Source: Epiperipatus broadwayi (taxonomy: Eukaryota; Onychophora; Udeonychophora; Euonychophora; Peripatidae). From it: a stretch of 64,000 nt of DNA. Positions within the stretch are counted from its first letter, which is position 1, and each line of letters begins with the position of its first letter. The translations under genes were made by a program, and so were the position numbers. The notes under the pieces were generated by a model that was not told the origin of the DNA, ran no database searches, and saw nothing but the letters and a program-made list of their open reading frames with translations. Below are positions 63,475 to 64,000 of the stretch, piece after piece. Location: NCBI GenBank assembly GCA_028023455.1, contig JAQFVV010006354.1, positions 1,807,615 to 1,871,614 on the forward strand, in the 5' to 3' direction.

Positions 63475-64000
63475 ACCTAGTAATGTCACAAGAAAAATAT
63501 GGCAAAGCAATGTATTCCTTAGTTGCTCATTAATGCCATCATAGTAATAATCTTGTTTTGAATCATTATATTCTAAAAACATCCTAAGAAATTAAAAATT
63601 AAAAAAAAATGTAAAAAGCTCTTAATGTAAATATACTAATTCTTGTAAATATTTTGTTACTAATAAAGTTAAAAAAAAAACAACCTATAAATTCATTATC
63701 AATCCTTACAAATTGCTTTAAAGTTTTATTTCCAAATACATGTCTTTTCTTACTGTGTAAATAAGAATTATCCTTTAAAATGTATATGTTATCTGTTTGT
63801 GTTGAGCTAAACAAATCATTTTTATATATGTCAAGATATAAGTAATAACTTTTCCTTTAAAAAAAAAACATTCTTTATAGTTTCACTGTAATCGAACATA
63901 GCAGCTTCTTTATAATGTACTTTTTAAACTTTAAAAAAAAATTTTTTTTTTTTTACATATACTTTTAATCTAACAGGAAAAATAATTAGCATTTTATTTT
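63475..64000. other. AT-rich DNA, no recognisable feature
   Basis: A-, T- and AT-rich sequence with homopolymers to the window end. The minus-strand frame at 63599-63814 (71 codons) is F/I/N-rich and probably random. Confidence 0.5.

Overview
The window looks like intergenic, repeat-dominated DNA from an invertebrate animal. The sequence is very AT-rich, full of long simple repeats, and holds animal-type LINEs (Tx1/L1-like, CR1-like with PHD fingers, RTE-like) and Ty3/gypsy-type LTR elements. I cannot name the phylum from sequence alone. The compound AC/TA/TC/GA microsatellites, the long TATC tract and the RTE tail would suit a mollusc or an arthropod, but this is a guess. I found no convincing host protein-coding gene, tRNA, rRNA or CRISPR. 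All well supported coding sequence belongs to transposable elements.

Layout. 1-4.4 kb: simple repeats and unassigned AT-rich DNA. 4.4-8.9 kb: LTR element A, with two ~1.62 kb LTRs around a short interior that encodes only a gag-like protein interrupted by one stop. 10.0-10.2 kb: a near-perfect 204-bp palindrome. 12.2-12.6 kb: a ~410-bp TATC microsatellite. 13.7-21.5 kb: LTR element B, with 2.65 and 2.81 kb LTRs packed with three minisatellites, a clear primer-binding site, and a broken coiled-coil gag with no pol. 21.5-27.2 kb: copies of a ~420-bp diverged tandem repeat and three inverted-repeat elements. 27.2-34.6 kb: a much older element D in reverse orientation, whose gag remnant is recognisably related to that of element B. 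35.1-35.7 kb: an inverted-repeat element whose internally deleted relative lies at 24.0 kb. 40.35-46.5 kb: a complete Tx1/L1-like LINE with a perfect 14-bp target-site duplication, an intact ORF2 and a single frameshift in ORF1. 46.5-52.6 kb: a CR1-like LINE with tandem 5' UTR repeats, an ORF1 carrying two PHD fingers, and an ORF2 split by one frameshift. 52.65-54.2 kb: a decayed RTE-like LINE 3' part on the minus strand. 55.5-57.9 kb: two tentative LTR-like units. 61.4-63.5 kb: a probable solo LTR.

How the parts relate. Elements A and B, and the inferred solo LTR, begin with TG, end with CA and are flanked by ATAT, a target known for some gypsy-clade integrases. Their LTRs start with a short hairpin-forming inverted repeat. 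Because A and B (and apparently D) encode only gag-like proteins, any movement would need pol supplied in trans from elsewhere in the genome. The LINEs at 40-54 kb form a cluster of three lineages within 14 kb.
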